From Nannochloropsis salina CCMP1776 (taxonomy: Eukaryota > Sar > Eustigmatophyceae > Eustigmatales > Monodopsidaceae), in NCBI GenBank assembly GCA_004565275.1, contig SDOX01000006.1, positions 1,178,001-1,242,000 of the forward strand: a stretch of 64,000 nt of DNA, written 5' to 3'. The translations under genes were made by a program, and so were the position numbers. Below are positions 21,025 to 31,267 of this stretch, piece after piece (positions within the stretch are counted from its first letter, which is position 1; every line of letters starts with the position of its first letter). The notes below the pieces were generated by a model. That model ran no database searches. It worked only from the letters and a program-made list of their open reading frames with translations, and was not told the DNA's origin.

Positions 21025-22796
21025 ATGACGCGTGTCTTTCAACGGGCCCTGGGCACCCTCGTCGTTTTGTCCTCCTCGACTCCGGTCGCGTCGTTCATGC
21101 ACCATGGACCCGCCAGCCGCATGATGGGAAACAAAGGAGGTAGCCAGTCGCTAGGGAGCGGTAAGTTTCCTTGACCGCAGAATTTCGGACCGAAGGCAGA
21201 GTGATAAGTGAGGATAAGAAACGTGGAGCTTCCAGGAGTGTACGTGGTGTGTAGTAATGCTACATATCTGAAGAAAGTTCGCTAAATGCTTCTTTTCCCG
21301 TCCATCCATGCGTGCGACGGAGCACAGCCATTCGACGGCTTCCACAGGTTGTTTCGGCGGCCGCATTTTGGTTGTCCCCGCCCGCGTCCTCCAGCTCGCA
21401 ACGTCTCAGCAGCAGCAGCAGCAGCGCCGAAGGCACCAAGACGGAGGGAAAAGGCGGGGGGCATTCTGTACCCGGTCAAGCCCCTGCAGAGCAAGATCCT
21501 GAACTTGTCCGCGTCCAGACAATGCTGATGGAGCACCAGAAGACAGCCGCGCGTCTCACAGCCGCGGAGGAGGCCCGCACGCTGGTTTACTACTCCACAG
21601 GGTTGGGGGTTTTGGGCACGAATTCGCAAGCTTCCTCTCCCTTGGCCGGGTACCCGGCGTCAGCCATGGTCGGATTTGCAGTGGACGAAAAAGGCCGGCC
21701 CATTTTCTCCTTCTCGAGCATTTCCACCCACAAGCAGGACCTGTTGAAGGACCCGCGGGCCTCCTTCACAGTGGCTAGCAAGGTACGTCGGAAAGGGCAG
21801 GCGCGTTTGCATGGCTGAAACACGGCTGTCCTGGACGGCTCCTCCTGGATAGTCTTTTTTTCGGACAAGGGGCGAGGATGGGAAGCACTACCTCCCGTCC
21901 TGTCGAGTCCTCGTCTCCTCCCCTCCCGTTCCTTCATTCCCTGTCTCGTCGTTTCTTCCGGTTTCTCATGTACAGGATTTCAAGGGATTGGACGATGGAC
22001 GCGTCTCTTTCGTGGGAGAAATCAAAAAAGTGCCTGAAGGGGAAGAAACGACGAAAGCGCGGGAGACGTATCTAGCCAGGCATCCGGGGCACTTCTGGGT
22101 AGATTTCGGTGAGTTAAAAAAAAATTGAGGGGGGAAACTTCTTATTGAATCAACGTTTTTATCGAGCATTAATCACCGCCCTTTATGCATATTAATTTTG
22201 TCATCGTATTGCCTTGCTTTTTATCTGATGCGCGAACTCTCGCACGTGCTGACATCTCCTCCCGGGGGGAACTTGGTGTATATTATCCTGCTTTGAGAGC
22301 GCGCGATCGAATAAGGGACATTTGTGTTTGCCTTATGCGCAATATTGAACGCCTACAACCATCGCTGACTGCCTTGTGGCTTACCCATCACTGTAACTCC
22401 CTAGGAGATTTTGATTTCTTCCGTATGGATACCATGGCGGCAGTACGCTACAATGGGGGATTTGCACGCTTTGGGGCGCTGGAGCCGGCGGACTACTTGG
22501 ATGCCGCGCCCGACGCTTGTCAACCGTACGCAGCCGCAGTGATGAATCATATGAACGCTGACCACTCCGACGCGACGAAAGCGATGGTCCTTCACTACAT
22601 CGGCTTGGAAGTTGATAAGGCCGAAATTGTGTCCCTGGATAGGTTGGGCATGATGGTAAAAGTGGAGAGTAAATGGGGAGGAAGCAAAATCCGATTGCCT
22701 TTCACAAGGGAATGCACGGATCGAAAAGTGTGTAAGGAGATCATCGTCGAAATGACGCAAGCCTCTGCAGGAGCCTCCGCGGGGGCGAAGGTATGA
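21025..22796 (+). CDS. Plastid HugZ/GluTR-binding-protein-like FMN-split-barrel protein with DUF2470
   Basis: Four exons in phase (21025-21160, 21328-21782, 21976-22108, 22405-22796), 371 aa. The first residues (LGTLVVLSSSTPVASFMHHG) form a signal with the VAS|F plastid motif. The barrel part includes EEARTLVYYSTGLGVLGT, GYPASAMVGFAVDEKGRPIF and THKQDLLKDPRASFTV; the C-terminal DUF2470 has MNADHSDATKAMVLHYIG. This layout matches heme-degradation-like HugZ proteins and the plant GluTR-binding protein, which anchors glutamyl-tRNA reductase and tunes tetrapyrrole synthesis; that role is inferred here. Exon 2 start is the least sure border (a second AG at 21347 is out of phase with exon 1). Its 5' end lies 48 bp from the most upstream Der ATG. 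Confidence 0.8.
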
Positions 22797-23882
22797 GGCT
22801 ACTAGCAGAAGTAGCTTCTCTGGGACGGAAGATGGTATGGAGTCGTCGTGGGGAAGGTTCTACATTCCGTGCCCAGACTCTTACCTCCACTGGTGGCCCA
22901 AGGAGCGCGAAAAGGCTCGCTGAGAGGACCGACCGGACTATCATGATACGTACGGCGGTGGTGGCAGCGTTTTTTTGGGTAATTTCATAATCGCTGTGGG
23001 TGTAGGTGCTCGCAAATATACAACGTTGAGACAAAAGAAGAGAAAGCGAGTGTGTAATTTGTGGTCGCGGTTCTGCAAGGTATTTGGCGATAGAGCTTGG
23101 CTTGGGACTAATCATGTCGGTGGAAGCAGGAACATTACCGCGTGTGAAATAACTTTCCGTCGGAGGCTATTTTTGGACAGTTCCCTAGGCTAAGAACAAT
23201 GAAACGATGTTAATTACGGGAATGATTCATTTGCTACTGTCTCCTCCCCATGAGAACATAGGAAAATGACTTCTTGATAGTGATTACCTCTACCGTAGGC
23301 TGTTCTACATACGAAGGAACTTCACAACTCGAGTCGTGGAGGCGTTGACACAACATCCCGTACAATTAGTCGCTCTTCAGCTAATGGCGAATGTATCATC
23401 CGTGAAACTTTACGTCGCTTTTGCAGGACGTCGGCCCACCAGGAAGACGGTCACATGGCTCGCCGGCATGCGCCCATGCCGCTAGGCCATCGAGGAAAGG
23501 GTACCCGGAGCAAGAAGTGATGCAGAGCACGTCGCGTCTTACAGCCTGACGATTTTCCATAAGCGAACCCCAAAAATGATGTGTCCTGAAAATCTTGACC
23601 CACAGCAAGCACCTGTTTACGTGATGACTCGACTTGAACCCTCATGTCGCACCAGCGCACGGCATTTTTGACCGCCGGAAGCGTTACTCTTCCTTGGCCA
23701 GCCTCAAGGTGCTACTCTACGTCTCACTCCCTCACTATTACACATCTTGCCTTTGCTCTAGGGCGACATTCATCTTAACCGAGCGCTGGGAGTGTACATG
23801 CATTGAAGCCATACCGTTAGCCTCGTGTACCGCGGATTACTTCCCTTTCCATTCGACAGGCCATTGAGGCATTCGCACACCC
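22797..23882. other. Intergenic region between DUF2470 gene and FAF2-like gene
   Basis: About 1.1 kb. It should hold the 3' UTR of the upstream gene and the FAF2-like promoter. Mixed composition; no tRNA, repeat or coding exon could be supported. Confidence 0.45.
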
Positions 23883-25526
23883 ATGAGCAGTTCTTCTCAA
23901 CAAAGTTCGGAAAAAGTGGCCCTCCTGAAAGAAGTAACAGGCATTGAGGATGATGACGTGGCTACCTTTCTTCTCAGTAAAAACAATTGGGATGTGCAGC
24001 ACGCCGTGCAAGAGTATTTATCCGGTGAAGCTACTCTTGCCTCCTCACCCCCTGCCCTAGTCTCCTCCTCCAGTCCCGCGGGCCAGAGCCACGTGCGGCG
24101 GCGTAGCACATCCCCAGGCACAGAGCGTAGGGTGCGTGCCCATCAACAACAATGGCTACAAGCACGACGGGACGGGAAGGACGCGGAAGTGGAAGAGTCC
24201 ATGGGTGGCAGTGCCGGGGGAGGTGGAGACGGAGACGAAGCCCCTCTCCTGGGCCTTCGCGGGGGAGGGGAAGGCAATGGGGAAGAAAGGGTTGGAGCGG
24301 GCAGCATGGAGATGGAGCAAGGAGGACGGAACGGAGCTCGGGGAGGGGGGGCGTCTCTTCCCTTCTATTTGGTCGGTAATGTGCTGCACACGTTGCTCGC
24401 ACCCGTGCGATACATGGCGGGCGTGGGGGAAGGGATGGAAGGGGAGACACAGAATCCGAAGGAGGCTGCGGAGGCGTTCATCAAAAACTACGAGAAAGAG
24501 TATCACTGCGCAGGGGTGGAGGGAGGGGGAGGAGGGGGGGGGGAAGAAAGGGAGGGGGCGGGGGAAATCGGCGAAGGGGGAGGCTACGCGTGGACCCCGC
24601 GACCCCGTCCTCGATTTCTTCCCCTTTCGTTCCACGACGCCACCCAGCTTGCCTCCAGGGAAGGCAAGCTTCTGCTGGTCTACGTGCACGCCCCGCTCCA
24701 CGAGCACACGCCCGCCTTTGTCCAACGCATCTTGAACACGGACCCGATCGTCTCCTTTCTGGACGGCAACATGTTGGTCTGGGGGGGCTCGGTCCACTCC
24801 GCCGACGCCTGCCAGACCGCCCAGATCCTCGACGCCGCCGCCTTTCCCTTCATTGCTCTCGTCGCCTGTCAGCGGCACCCTCACCTGTCCGTCTTGGAAC
24901 ACATGGAGGGGGTGACGGCAGACACGGGAGCCGAGGTGATCCTCCAGCGGCTGACGGCGGCCATGGCCCGCCTGCAGGCGGCAATGGAACAGCAGCAGGC
25001 CGTGGTGCGGGAACGGGAGGAACGATCCCGCCTTCAAGCGGAACAGAACCGCGAGTACCAAGAAGCCTTGGAGGCGGACCGGCGCCGGGAAGCCGCCTTG
25101 GTGGCGGAGAAGGCACGGGCGGTCCAGGAAGCGGAGGCTGCCCAGAGAAGGGCGGAGGAGGAGAGGGAGGAAGAGGAAAAGAAACGGGTGGCCTATGCCC
25201 AGTGCATCGCCGAGAAACAATCACGGCTTCCCCCAGAGCCCGCCCCTGGCTCACCTGGCGCTTTGCGGTTGCGATTGCAGTTCCCCCATGGGAAGAAATT
25301 GGACAGAAGCTTCCGTCCCACGGATTCCATCCAGGTCGTGAGGGATTTCATCGACGTGCAGGTGGCGGAAGAGGAGAAGGGTTGGAAGGAGGAAGGGTGC
25401 AGGTTGGTGAACTATAGTCTGTCCACACCGTTTCCGAAGAGGACCTTTGCCGAGGTAGGAATGACGTTGCAAGAAGTCGGATTGCACAGTGCCGACACAA
25501 TATACATCACAGATTTGGATGCATAG
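23883..25526 (+). CDS. FAF2/UBXD8-like UBA-UAS-UBX protein (ER-associated degradation)
   Basis: Intronless, 547 aa. Order of domains: UBA (VTGIEDDDVATFLLSKNNWD, residues ~18-45), a short hydrophobic hairpin (LPFYLVGNVLHTLLAPVRYM, ~160), UAS thioredoxin-like domain (KLLLVYVHAPLHEHTPAFVQ to PFIALVAC, ~255-340), a coiled coil (~355-440, Glu/Arg/Ala-rich) and a C-terminal UBX (LRLRLQFPHGKKLDRSFRPT, TPFPKRTFAEVGMTLQEVGL). This is the FAF2/UBXD8 and plant PUX10 plan: a hairpin protein of ER and lipid droplets that recruits Cdc48/p97 to ubiquitylated clients. In oleaginous algae a lipid-droplet role is attractive but not shown. Gly/Glu-rich low complexity lies between UBA and UAS. AATAAA at 25559-25564. 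Confidence 0.88.
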   Translation: MSSSSQQSSEKVALLKEVTGIEDDDVATFLLSKNNWDVQHAVQEYLSGEATLASSPPALVSSSSPAGQSHVRRRSTSPGTERRVRAHQQQWLQARRDGKDAEVEESMGGSAGGGGDGDEAPLLGLRGGGEGNGEERVGAGSMEMEQGGRNGARGGGASLPFYLVGNVLHTLLAPVRYMAGVGEGMEGETQNPKEAAEAFIKNYEKEYHCAGVEGGGGGGGEEREGAGEIGEGGGYAWTPRPRPRFLPLSFHDATQLASREGKLLLVYVHAPLHEHTPAFVQRILNTDPIVSFLDGNMLVWGGSVHSADACQTAQILDAAAFPFIALVACQRHPHLSVLEHMEGVTADTGAEVILQRLTAAMARLQAAMEQQQAVVREREERSRLQAEQNREYQEALEADRRREAALVAEKARAVQEAEAAQRRAEEEREEEEKKRVAYAQCIAEKQSRLPPEPAPGSPGALRLRLQFPHGKKLDRSFRPTDSIQVVRDFIDVQVAEEEKGWKEEGCRLVNYSLSTPFPKRTFAEVGMTLQEVGLHSADTIYITDLDA

Positions 25527-27609
25527 GACAGTAAAAGGGGACGATGGAGATGGTAGTGAATAAATCTTGACCGAAAATTAATTTTAAGTAAACGCAAATG
25601 TATCCCATCGACCATTACGCAAGCCCTTTGGAGACTAGTTCTGCACTGTAATCACTCGCACTTTCCTTATCCTCCTCCTGGCATTCACTTGCTTCGGGCC
25701 CCTTCACATTTATGCGGACGTATTTGTATGATGTTCGTTCGCATCCGAGATTGACACAAGAGGGTACGTTGGCATTCCACGATCTGGCCATTTTGCAAGG
25801 TATGCAACGGGCACAACATTCCAAGCTATATGTTGCTGGCATGCTCATGACGCGATTTTCCTTATGGAAGCAAACGCGGTCACGGCTTAGTGATTAAGCT
25901 AGGCTCTCGGTAAGGGCTGCCGCCGATGAAGGAGTCGTCACGTCAGTCACGATTTGCTCGTGACATATTCCATCGTACATAACACGTCGCCTCATATCCG
26001 AGAATTTCAAGCCGCCAGGGGCATGCTGTCTTCTCGTTGATATCATTCCATCCTTTGTGACCGACAATGATACTTTAGAAAATTAGTATCTGAATGGATT
26101 TTTGAAAAGATTGATTTCAACTCGTGGAGGACCACTTTTTAATCAGTGCCTACGCCCAATGGAAGGTGATGAAGAAACAGATGGACACAACACAGGCGCG
26201 ATCCGGAAAAGAGGAACATTTACTGGATCTGGGCTCGGCAAGCACAAGTGGCAGGGTTTGCCTATTTCTCTTGACATATTTGTGGCATTGTAAGAGTAGA
26301 GGGATTCATCATTCTTCTTACAAAGCTACCCACTCTTAGATATGCATGCAATCCGGACGACTGTGGAAGCTAATTTAGAGCTTCCTGAAAGGGAGAAAAT
26401 GTCACAAAGGAAACTTTATAAATACTTGAAGTAACGGGGTAATTAAGTACCAAGCTCAGAGCTCAGCAGATCTTTATTAGACAAAAAGGAATAGCATTTT
26501 TTGGGAGAAGATCGATCGCTATAAAGAGCTTACAGGCGCATAAGCTCCCGATTTGTCAAAGCCAAGTGACTACGGCGGCAGTAGGTTGAAAAGCTTCGAA
26601 CGGCAAGCGTTTACACAAATAAATTAGCGCACTTATCAAGTATCTAACTGAAGGGAAGAAAGTAGAAATGATAGCAAGCACCATTCGAAAATCGAGCTGC
26701 GAGAAAGATAAATTCTCAAACAACGAAGGACAAATGCGCTTACGCGCTCAGATCCGTGCGTGTAGGCAATGGTAGGACTGAGCTCTTTCGCTCCGTGGGC
26801 CCCGGCCCAGCCTCTCAGTCCTCGATCGCATGGTCCATACAAACATATAAAAAGCCCTCTGCCTCCTATAGCCTTGACACGCCCTAGAAACGCTTATTTT
26901 AACATAGCCAAATAGCACTTTTCCCCGCCCAAACGCCTTCCATGGGCGTAAACGCTTTAACGGGCCCATCATGGGCCCGTTCGATCGCCCAGGCACTCTT
27001 CTATCCTTTGTCATAGGAGCTCTGTGGCCCTCAAAGGTCCTTCAAATGTTTATTCTGATCGTTTTTAAAACGAATTTCCTGCACATTGCCACATCTTCAT
27101 ACGCACTTTTGATGCCACTTCAATTCCAAAGTGCGATCATTTTCCAGTCATCGGTTATTCACATGGGCCCCTTCAAAGCGGCTAAACGCAACGGCTGAAA
27201 AGCGGTCTGCTGACCAGGGCCGTTACTCCTACCTGTCACCAAGCAGTGGTGACATCACATTTATAAATGGCGCTTAAGCTATTAGGGGTGCACTGGCAGA
27301 ATGTGTGAGCCTGAAAAATGAATTTTTGACGCTCTACAATGTGTTTTTGCTGGGGCTTCGCCCCAAAGGGGCGGCCCCCCAGGGCGCCCGTAGTACCCCC
27401 CCTTCGCCGTAAGCCCCCTTTAGATGCCCCTAAGTTTGGGCAGACACGCTTTTGCGGGGGAGGCGTAGTTAGCCATTCATAATGACTAAATATTGGTAGG
27501 GGTGACGGCCCTGCTATTTAGGGTTTTTCCCGTGAAACCGGTGCTGAAAGATTACAAATGATTAATTATACATCCATGTCTAATCAATTTAGCAGGATAC
27601 TTGTATTAG
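25527..27609. other. Long AT-richer intergenic region
   Basis: About 2.1 kb with clearly lower GC than the flanks. A short frame at 26124-26339 (EDHFLISAYAQWKVMKKQ...) has protein-like composition but no support. The right part (26.9-27.5 kb) contains GC-rich hairpins, including a perfect 10-bp inverted repeat at 26959-26981 and a GGGGCTTCGCCCC hairpin near 27352. It may hold an old degraded insertion; no transposase, target duplication or terminal repeats were found. Confidence 0.45.
26959..26981. repeat. Perfect 10-bp inverted repeat, 3-nt loop
   Basis: AACGGGCCCA, then TCA, then TGGGCCCGTT. It can form a stable hairpin or serve as a dyad binding site; function unknown. Confidence 0.75.
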
Positions 27610-28728
27610 ATGACAAAGCTAAGTCGGGAAAGGAGGCATGTGGCAGCATGGTTGGCAATGGCTAGTGCTTCCTTTGTCGGTCTAAACCTTTACATGGGGT
27701 ATCAAGTCTTGAAACCCATCCGATTTCCATTCGAAGGAAATGCACAACATCCGGTCGTGAGGCAAGCTCTAAATCAAGTAACAGATGGAAATTTGAAAGA
27801 TGCTGAGGTCACTCCTCAGCGCAGTGTGGTTTCTGATGAGCTCCCGGTTTCTTTTGGAGCGTGTTGCGGAATAGGACATCGGCTATCGCGAAACCTACCC
27901 ACATTGGTCTATGCGCAGGGTCAAAACCGATTCGCGCATGCAGTGTGGACTGATGTCCCCTGGGATGAAATTTTTGTCGACTCGGACATGGTGAAAGCTG
28001 GTCGTCAGGCTGAAGAACACTTTGCCAACAGTTTCCCGAAAAATTGGTCTCCCGCAGCAGAAAGCCCTGGGGCAGTCGAAAAGACGAGTACAACGCGTGA
28101 TTTGTATATACCCGGTGACATGGTGCGTATGTTCGAGTCAAAAGAAATGTGGGCTGTGGTTTCTAAGCTTTCAGCTTCGCTTTCGCAACGAGTATTGCGT
28201 GTCATGGATCCGCGTCGGAAGCAGTACAAGCCTCTTCATCTATGTGCGCACTTTAGGATCGGAAACAACGAGAAAGGGGATTGGGAAGCCAAAACTTGGA
28301 GGCAAGTAAACGAATCGATAATTAAAACTCAAACTTTAGATGCAATGAAGGCTTGGGTGGCGGAAAGGAAAGATTCAAGCGAGGTCAGCGTGTTCGTGCC
28401 GTCGGACACAGCTGACCTTCCAAAGTGGTTTGCCGAGAACGTACCCCAAGGTTGGCGCGTAATAAATGCAGACATGGATTCGGCCAAACCGGAATCAGGT
28501 GTCTGGTTTGGACAGTTTGGGTCGAATACCTCCGCTGTTTTGAACCAAGAGGAAAAGAATGGCGCCATGGCTGAAGCTGTCGCTGACCTTTTCGGTTTGG
28601 GCGAATGCTCTGCCCTTTGGGTACCGACATACAGCAGCTTCTCGTTGACAGGTATCACACAGACTAAAAGAAGGCAGCAACCTGTGTTTTTCCGAAAGCT
28701 GAGGGAGGAAGGATTCGAAGAGTTGTGA
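27610..28728 (+). CDS. Type II membrane glycosyltransferase, fucosyltransferase-like
   Basis: Intronless, 372 aa. A short basic N-terminus precedes one membrane anchor (WLAMASASFVGLNLYMGYQV, residues ~14-33), the topology of Golgi glycosyltransferases. Motifs resemble the NodZ/POFUT/FUT8 superfamily: GACCGIGHRLSRNLPTLVYA (G-x-GHR..N near the start of the catalytic domain) and LHLCAHFRIGNNEKGDW (H-F-R-x-G GDP-sugar loop). A C-terminal Ser/Thr loop (WVPTYSSFSLTG) fits the acceptor side. GC content is visibly lower than in neighbours. The donor sugar is inferred from the family; another GDP/UDP-sugar enzyme cannot be excluded. Confidence 0.6.
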   Translation: MTKLSRERRHVAAWLAMASASFVGLNLYMGYQVLKPIRFPFEGNAQHPVVRQALNQVTDGNLKDAEVTPQRSVVSDELPVSFGACCGIGHRLSRNLPTLVYAQGQNRFAHAVWTDVPWDEIFVDSDMVKAGRQAEEHFANSFPKNWSPAAESPGAVEKTSTTRDLYIPGDMVRMFESKEMWAVVSKLSASLSQRVLRVMDPRRKQYKPLHLCAHFRIGNNEKGDWEAKTWRQVNESIIKTQTLDAMKAWVAERKDSSEVSVFVPSDTADLPKWFAENVPQGWRVINADMDSAKPESGVWFGQFGSNTSAVLNQEEKNGAMAEAVADLFGLGECSALWVPTYSSFSLTGITQTKRRQQPVFFRKLREEGFEEL

Positions 28729-29044
28729 GTGAAGTCAGTGCTGGCAAAAAAAGCATTCGATAAGAACTACTAACTAACTAATTTAACCACAGCGTACATG
28801 AAGCTGCCTTAAATTTTTCGTGCGAATGATTCTATGAGTCGCTGAAATCAACTACCTGTGCCAAATGCGCAGTCTGAATTGTTACAAAAGCCTCAAGCCA
28901 ATCTGTGAACATCTCCCCATGCTCTGTTCGCTATCGCCACCCTACCATACCTCCACACAACCCATTGTTCTTCCTCCCCGTATTCTCAATTCCTATATTT
29001 TTTTCTTACACTACCGTCGCTAGGCTGCATTCTAAACCAGTGTG
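28729..29044. other. Convergent intergenic region
   Basis: About 315 bp between two stops, AT-rich, no gene seen. Confidence 0.5.
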
Positions 29045-31267
29045 TCATGCCAGGCGGCCCCTTTCTCCCAACGACAACTCGAGTAGGAGTTCCCGTCTCC
29101 TTGCCACCAAGGCCTGCAAAATCGCGTCGTCCCTGTACTCGGAAACCTCCTCCCCCATGCCCTCCCCGCACGTTGCTTCGTCTTCCGTATCCCACCATAG
29201 GCTTGCTTCCCCTTCCTCTTCCAAGGCTAAGCTGTCCACACTTTCGGACGACGACGGCGCCGTGTGCCTGTAGAAATTATCCTGCTTCCCACCCCTATTG
29301 CTGGCTCCTTCGTCCTTCTCCTCTTGCCCACCCTCATCTTCGGTCATGTCTGTCTCTTTTTTCTTCTCTTCGTCCCCGCCGTCCGTCTCCATTTCCCGGA
29401 GTGTCCCCCGCACACACGGCCCTACCACATGCGGCGGGTCCGCCTGAGGGGACAAGAGGGGATGGGGACTGGCAAACAGGCGGGTGTGCACAACTTCTCC
29501 TGCCAAATGCTTGACAAGCCTCATGGCTTCGTTGGGCAGATGCTGACGATGGGAGGCGGGGAGGCAAGATGAGTGGGCTGGATAGGAAGCGAGGTGGATC
29601 GAACCTGGCAGTCGATCGCGCCACCCAGAGGAGAAGGATGGGAAGAGGGGGGGGGAAGGGGACGAGGGAGGAGAGTAGGACATGGGGAGGGAGGTCACGA
29701 GGGAGTCGCAGCCCTCCTTGTTGTCGCAGCAACCCCGACCTCGGCTGCGGCGGCAGCCACCCCCGCATGCCCCGCCAGGGCGGTGAGAAGTCAGGTCTTT
29801 GCCCAAGGCTGGCTGGCAGACGGTGGCGGACGGAGCGGACGCCGAAGCAAGCCACACGGTGTGCTCCGTCCCTTTCATCGGTCCGCTCCTGCTTCCATGT
29901 GGCTGTACCCTCCTCCCCATCCCAACCGCGGCGCCTCCGGCACCGGCCAGGGGCGTCCGTGACCGCCTGGCTTGTCGCAGAGCCCGCCGACATTCCAACG
30001 CGTCCATCGCCTGGACTTGCTGCCGATAAAAGGTGGGCAACGTCTCCTCCTGGATCGCCTCGATGCTGTCCATGGAGATGGAGAGGGTTGGCGGGAGAGG
30101 GGAGGGCGGCCGGACGACTTCCCCTTCCTGGACTCGAGGGGTGGTGGCGGGGAGGGGGGAGACGAGGGGCGGGGACAGAGGCCGCCCACCGACGTTCTGG
30201 GAAAGGAAGGGCAAGGCGGGAGGGGACGAGGCTTGACCGTGCTCCACCAACAGGTCGTCTTGGGCTGCAAGGCCGACGGAGGTCGACGGATCGATTTGGG
30301 CGATCGCTCCTTCCCCTCCCCGTGCCGAGGCCTCGACACCTTGTCTTCCGTAGTCCGGGTAGCCCGCCTCTCCTGCGTTGCTTTGCCAGGAGGGGAGGAC
30401 CAGGTCGTCTTCCATTACCAGGGCTGCCGCCGACAGCGGGGAAGAAGAGGAGGAGGAGGAGGAAAAGGAAGGGGTACTCCCCAGCAATTCCTGACTCCGC
30501 CTCAGGAGGACGTCCGCCTCCTTTTCCAAATCCTGCACCTCCGTCGTCTGTACGCTGGATCGACCTTCAATCTTCTCAGAAACATAGAGGCCATGCCGGG
30601 AAGATTCGACCTCCCTCAGACCTCGGCGACACACAGAGGCCGCCTGAGGCGGTCGTATCCACCAAAAATCTTCCTCCTTGGTTCCCAAAAGCTCATTATC
30701 CCCCGCGCGGCTCTTTGCCGCCAGACGTTCCTGCTGCTGTCGGTGCTCGTCTCTCTCTTGTCGCGACATGGGAGGTTGCTTCCGAAATCGACGCATGCAC
30801 GCGGCTATGACGGACGGGGAGGTCACTTGAAGGTCCTCGGTCCGTGCCTGATTTACCGCCACCTTGGTATCCGTGACGTCCTCTTTGTTTTCTCCCGTAC
30901 AAGGACCATTTTCCCTTTGCATCATGTGAATGGCAATGCTGGTGGGCATCTTGTTGTTTTCTGCGAGCTGCTCCGCTGTTCGATCGGCTCTCAGGGCGGG
31001 TAACCCTCCAGGAATGTCTTGAGAGTGCCGCCTTGAGCCAACCCCATTCATCTTGATTACGTCATCTTCCATGTTATGGGATGACAAAATTGCCTTTGCT
31101 CCGTCAGTCTCCTGACTTAGAAACCTAGACAATCCGTCGTGCTCAAGGGAGGCGTTGTTCTTGCACCGCGACGAAGAGACGGGTCCAAGAACAGGAGGCT
31201 CCCCGTGCGAACACGAGGGACGGGAGCGAAAGCACGTTGTCAAGAGTTCGACAGGCCTGTGCTGCAT
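29045..31267 (-). CDS. Large disordered protein with PROSER3-like conserved motif
   Basis: Intronless, 740 aa, ATG at 31267. Most of it is low-complexity Ser/Pro/Gly/Arg. Two islands look conserved: residues ~160-210 (ACMRRFRKQPPMSRQERDEH, then KEEDFWWIRPPQ) and the C-terminus (EYRDDAILQALVARRRELLL). The first island resembles the R-(W/F)-R-x-x-(P)-P-x-SR-x-x-R ... FWW motif I recall from PROSER3, a centriole-linked protein, and the end resembles its D-x-(I/L)-L-x-x-L-x-x-RR repeats. Neither is enough for a firm name. No signal or membrane segment is seen. Middle region (~480-600) is Ser/Pro/His-rich and may be poorly conserved. Confidence 0.55.
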   Translation of the reverse strand: MQHRPVELLTTCFRSRPSCSHGEPPVLGPVSSSRCKNNASLEHDGLSRFLSQETDGAKAILSSHNMEDDVIKMNGVGSRRHSQDIPGGLPALRADRTAEQLAENNKMPTSIAIHMMQRENGPCTGENKEDVTDTKVAVNQARTEDLQVTSPSVIAACMRRFRKQPPMSRQERDEHRQQQERLAAKSRAGDNELLGTKEEDFWWIRPPQAASVCRRGLREVESSRHGLYVSEKIEGRSSVQTTEVQDLEKEADVLLRRSQELLGSTPSFSSSSSSSSPLSAAALVMEDDLVLPSWQSNAGEAGYPDYGRQGVEASARGGEGAIAQIDPSTSVGLAAQDDLLVEHGQASSPPALPFLSQNVGGRPLSPPLVSPLPATTPRVQEGEVVRPPSPLPPTLSISMDSIEAIQEETLPTFYRQQVQAMDALECRRALRQARRSRTPLAGAGGAAVGMGRRVQPHGSRSGPMKGTEHTVWLASASAPSATVCQPALGKDLTSHRPGGACGGGCRRSRGRGCCDNKEGCDSLVTSLPMSYSPPSSPSPPLFPSFSSGWRDRLPGSIHLASYPAHSSCLPASHRQHLPNEAMRLVKHLAGEVVHTRLFASPHPLLSPQADPPHVVGPCVRGTLREMETDGGDEEKKKETDMTEDEGGQEEKDEGASNRGGKQDNFYRHTAPSSSESVDSLALEEEGEASLWWDTEDEATCGEGMGEEVSEYRDDAILQALVARRRELLLELSLGERGRLA

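Noticed and set aside
24156-25220. 354-aa frame on the - strand
   Set aside because: Antisense shadow of the FAF2-like gene, whose frame carries UBA, UAS and UBX domains.
26124-26339. Possible exon EDHFLISAYAQWKVMKKQ...
   Set aside because: Protein-like for ~40 residues but no partner exon, start or homologue; too weak to call.
25527-27609. Intact transposon
   Set aside because: No transposase or reverse transcriptase frame, no terminal repeats and no target-site duplication could be found.
29569-30810. 413-aa frame on the + strand
   Set aside because: Antisense shadow of the PROSER3-like gene; Arg/Gly/Pro-rich with no domain.
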